Source of the DNA: UBA10677 sp045532295
GTDB lineage: Bacteria; Bacillota; Clostridia; Christensenellales; Pumilibacteraceae
DNA length: 8,718 nt
Direction: 5' to 3'
Assembly (NCBI GenBank): GCA_045532295.1
Contig: JAZSFP010000025.1
Coordinates: 1-8,718 of the forward strand
Positions 7,032-8,718 of this stretch are shown here, piece by piece. How positions within the stretch are numbered: position 1 is the stretch's first letter; each line of letters starts with the position of its first letter. Under the pieces are notes generated by a model, which ran no database searches, was not told the origin of the DNA, and was given only the letters and a program-made list of their open reading frames with translations. Made by a program: the position numbers and the translations under genes.

Positions 7032-8018
7032 TTAGATGAAGAACGCGTCGGAAGGCGTGCCGAAAGAGGTAGCGGAAACGGCGTTGATTTTAGCCATATA
7101 ATCCTTAATCGTCTCTTTCATAGCGTTTGCCTTAACGACCTTAATATTGCAACCCGTTATAGCGTTTTCGGTCAAAACGCCGGCAACGAGCGTGGTAGCG
7201 TAACCCTCGACGCAGTGCTCGGAAATAGTCGCGTGAGCCTTTGCGCCGTTAGTCTTAACCCAAGTTGCGCTCTCGTCTAAAGCCGAGAGAAGTTTATTGC
7301 AAAATTCGGTGTCCTTAGCGAGTTCGTTCTTTACCACGAGTACCGCTTGAGGATAGGACTGCTCGCCCCAAAGTTGTTGGAGAGAGAACACGCTCTTGAT
7401 TACGGGCGCGGAAGAGGTAATCTTGCTTACTTGAGGCTCGGGAGCGACGATATAGTCGAGTTTAGTGCCGTCCGTAGCGTTCAAAAGTTGTCCGATAGCG
7501 GTGGGCTGAACGGTTTTGAGGAATATATTGTCGCCGGTATGCGCGCTCTCGTCTTCGGTAAAGGCGATATTATTCTTGTTCAAGATTGCCTTAAAGGTAA
7601 GACCGGGCACGTTAGCAAGGTTAACGACGCCCACCTTTTTGCCCTTGAGCGAGTTAATTCCGTCGGGCGTTTGCTTGCTCAAAACATAAAGGTTGCCGTG
7701 AGTGTTAACGGACAAGAGTTTGTATTTTTCTCCGTTACCGCAAAGTTTAACGGCAAGGTTAACGGGAAGAAGAGCGGCGGTTGCACTGCCGTTAGCGATA
7801 TAGTTTTTAATGTTGTTAGCGTCAACCACGTTGTAGGTTAAATTCTCTTTGCCCAGTTGGTTTTCGTCGTTCATAAGTTTAGCGAAAGCAAGCGCGGGCG
7901 CGCCGTCGGGCATAAAAATCGCGATTTGACCTTCGTAGGGGGTGGAACAACCCACGAGCGAGAGGGCAAGAGTGAGCGTTAAGATTGCCGATAAAAGAAT
8001 CGATGCGAGTTTTTTCAT
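7032..8018 (-). CDS. ABC transporter substrate-binding lipoprotein (NMT1/THI5-SsuA-like)
   Basis: A 328-aa secreted lipoprotein that captures substrate for the adjacent permease. The N-terminus is a classic lipoprotein signal: KK, a hydrophobic stretch and lipobox LVGC with Cys24. The mature part has the two-lobe periplasmic-binding fold pattern of the SsuA/THI5/NMT1 group: FMPDGAPALA (35-44) at the start of lobe 1, SLKGKKVGVVNL (123-134), and VAPEPQVSK (191-199) with SYPQAVLVVK (221-230) near the lobe crossover. The start ATG at 8018 is preceded by AAGGAG at 10 bp. It lies 36 bp downstream of the TM1266-family gene and immediately before the permease, so it is one operon. Family members bind thiamine precursors, sulfonates, nitrate or riboflavin; no residue I can read fixes the ligand here. 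Confidence 0.9.
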   Translation of the reverse strand: MKKLASILLSAILTLTLALSLVGCSTPYEGQIAIFMPDGAPALAFAKLMNDENQLGKENLTYNVVDANNIKNYIANGSATAALLPVNLAVKLCGNGEKYKLLSVNTHGNLYVLSKQTPDGINSLKGKKVGVVNLANVPGLTFKAILNKNNIAFTEDESAHTGDNIFLKTVQPTAIGQLLNATDGTKLDYIVAPEPQVSKITSSAPVIKSVFSLQQLWGEQSYPQAVLVVKNELAKDTEFCNKLLSALDESATWVKTNGAKAHATISEHCVEGYATTLVAGVLTENAITGCNIKVVKANAMKETIKDYMAKINAVSATSFGTPSDAFFI

Positions 8019-8054
8019 AATGGTTCATCTCCTTATTAAAAATTAAATACGAAA

Positions 8055-8300
8055 TTATTTAGAAGAGTATTGCGCTTTTGCGCTAACCCCGTTAATCATA
8101 CCGAGTTTGCCCGTGAGCGAGTTAATGGTAGAAGTGGGCGCGTCGATAACGATGCTTATAACAAAAACGCCTCTTTCGCGGTACGGTAAGCCCATCCTTC
8201 CGACGATAAAGTCCGAAAAGCCGTGAAGAAGAGCGTTGACGGTAGGCACGGAATTGCCGTCCTCTATTATTATGCCTAAAAGTGCGATTCTGTTTTCCAT
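8055..8300 (-). CDS. TM1266-family small protein (putative iron-only hydrogenase system regulator)
   Basis: An 81-aa protein matching the TM1266 family (TIGR03959 type), a small ACT/ferredoxin-like alpha-beta fold often encoded with [FeFe]-hydrogenase maturation genes and annotated as a putative regulator. Recognised by FIVGRMGLPYRERGV (31-45), ISIVIDAP (48-55) and LTGKLGMINGV (62-72). The start at 8300 has an excellent GAGGAGG five bases upstream; the longer in-frame form to 8354 would begin inside the terminator stem, so it is rejected. There are no hydrogenase genes in the window. Instead it heads an operon with an ABC binding protein and permease, behind an attenuator leader. That suggests a sensory or accessory role linked to uptake of a cofactor or metal-related compound. 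That link is inference. Confidence 0.9.
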   Translation of the reverse strand: MENRIALLGIIIEDGNSVPTVNALLHGFSDFIVGRMGLPYRERGVFVISIVIDAPTSTINSLTGKLGMINGVSAKAQYSSK

Positions 8301-8320
8301 AAAAGCCTCCTCGGGTTTTT

Positions 8321-8360
8321 GAAAAAATAAACCCCTTGCCCAAATCGGGGGCAAAGGGGG
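8321..8360 (-). terminator. Intrinsic terminator inside the operon leader (attenuator)
   Basis: On the minus strand, CCCCTTTGCCC (8359-8349) pairs with GGGCAAGGGG (8341-8332), with one bulged T and a 7-nt loop, followed by TTTATTTTTT. It lies upstream of the ribosome binding site (8311-8305) of the first gene, so it would stop transcription before any coding sequence unless an antiterminator forms. Confidence 0.85.
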
Positions 8361-8454
8361 AACTAAAATTAGGAAATGCTCACGGCATTTCGTAAATTAC
8401 CTAAATATTATCCGTCCTTTGCCGTCAGGCGAACCTTTCGACTTGGGTCTTTAT
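8321..8454 (-). promoter_or_regulatory. Candidate riboswitch / transcription-attenuator leader of the TM1266-ABC operon
   Basis: A leader of about 130 nt on the minus strand between the mapped promoter and the first gene. Hairpin P1 (8442-8424) is GTC/GAC plus AGG/CCT around TTCG with a GAA bulge. Hairpin P2 (8404-8369) is TTAG/CTAA plus a perfect 7-bp stem GAAATGC/GCATTTC with a 5-nt loop and a 9-nt one-sided bulge. A terminator follows. The single-stranded GGCAAAGG (8423-8416) is perfectly complementary over 8 nt to CCTTTGCC (8357-8350) in the terminator 5' arm, giving a plausible antiterminator. It also overlaps TGCCGT/ACGGCA pairing with the P2 apex (8387-8382). I looked for TPP, cobalamin, SAM-I, FMN, fluoride, c-di-GMP and ZTP core motifs and found no match. 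The ligand and ON/OFF logic are unknown. Confidence 0.65.
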
Positions 8455-8460
8455 ATTATC

Positions 8461-8489
8461 ATTATATAATGAAAAACGCCACTTGTCAA
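8461..8489 (-). promoter_or_regulatory. Consensus sigma-70/A promoter of the TM1266-ABC operon
   Basis: On the minus strand, TTGACA (8489-8484), exactly 17 bp and TATAAT (8466-8461) match the consensus at all 12 positions. The predicted start is an A near 8454. Such a strong promoter in front of an attenuator fits control by premature termination rather than by initiation. Confidence 0.9.
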
Positions 8490-8518
8490 GCGTTTTTATT
8501 AAATATATAACTATCGCA

Positions 8519-8547
8519 TTGACAATAGCAAATCCCCACTGTATAAT
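8519..8547 (+). promoter_or_regulatory. Consensus sigma-70/A promoter of the right-edge gene
   Basis: TTGACA (8519-8524), a 17-bp spacer and TATAAT (8542-8547) are again a perfect match. It is divergent from the operon promoter, with 29 bp between the two -35 boxes. Transcription should start near 8554, giving a leader of under 20 nt that carries the AAAGGAGGT ribosome binding site (8557-8565). Confidence 0.88.
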
Positions 8548-8571
8548 ATAGGTAGAAAAGGAGGTGCGTTT

Positions 8572-8718
8572 ATGGGCAATGCGGACTTAAATACTTATAA
8601 AAGCCTTAAGATAGGTTGTTTAATATTGCTTTGTTTAATAGGGATAGCGATAATTGTGCCTTTAATAGGTTGGCTAATTATGCCACGCTCCTGGTGGTAT
8701 ACGGAAGAGCAACATTTA
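8572..8718 (+). CDS. Small membrane protein of unknown function, 3' end outside window
   Basis: The first 49 codons of an open frame running off the right edge. The start ATG at 8572 has a near-perfect AAAGGAGGT seven bases upstream and a consensus promoter. The N-terminus (MGNADLNTYKSLK) is polar, followed by one strongly hydrophobic segment (about 14-37) containing a proline and two cysteines, then a Trp-rich polar stretch (RSWWYTEE). There is no cleavable signal motif; one membrane anchor with a following soluble part is likely. I do not recognise the family. Confidence 0.75.
   Translation, partial: MGNADLNTYKSLKIGCLILLCLIGIAIIVPLIGWLIMPRSWWYTEEQHL

Noticed and set aside
8301..8354. Longer N-terminus for the TM1266-family gene
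   Set aside because: It would start inside the terminator stem and lacks a ribosome binding site; the start at 8300 has GAGGAGG and matches the family N-terminus.
8369..8454. TPP riboswitch upstream of a THI5-like binding protein
   Set aside because: The CUGAGA and ACCUGAU core motifs are absent from the leader.

Overview
The window looks like chromosomal DNA of an anaerobic, low-to-moderate GC Bacillota (Clostridia-like, probably uncultured). The signs are near-consensus TTGACA/TATAAT promoters with 17-bp spacers, GGAGG-type ribosome binding sites, a lipoprotein signal peptide, and a protein of the TM1266 family, which is typically found in anaerobes with [FeFe]-hydrogenase. This placement is inferred from sequence style, not from a search.

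Layout, left to right. Positions 1-640 hold an RNA-gene region on the minus strand: a promoter (609-637), two degenerate 85-nt tRNA-derived copies (444-528 and 333-417), one recognisable initiator tRNA-fMet(CAT) (230-306), a strong intrinsic terminator (151-198), and a folded palindromic element (29-141) that carries another tRNA-tail fragment. Positions 725-5439 hold three tandem paralogous MATE-family efflux genes, all on the minus strand, each with its own apparent promoter and ribosome binding site. Positions 5581-6276 hold a short glutamate racemase (murI) on the plus strand, divergent from the third MATE gene. Positions 6273-8300 hold a minus-strand operon: a TM1266-family small protein, a substrate-binding lipoprotein and an ABC permease. 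No ATPase gene is present. The permease end overlaps the murI end by 4 bp.

The operon is preceded by a consensus promoter and a leader of about 130 nt. The leader holds upstream hairpins, an intrinsic terminator, and an 8-nt segment perfectly complementary to the terminator 5' arm. This is the architecture of a transcription-attenuating riboswitch, and I could not match it to a known class by eye. It is the best candidate in the window for an undescribed element. A second perfect consensus promoter fires in the opposite direction into a small membrane-protein gene that runs off the right edge.

Functionally, the MATE genes should export cationic or drug-like compounds, murI supplies D-glutamate for peptidoglycan, and the TM1266-ABC operon should import an unidentified small molecule under control of its leader RNA.
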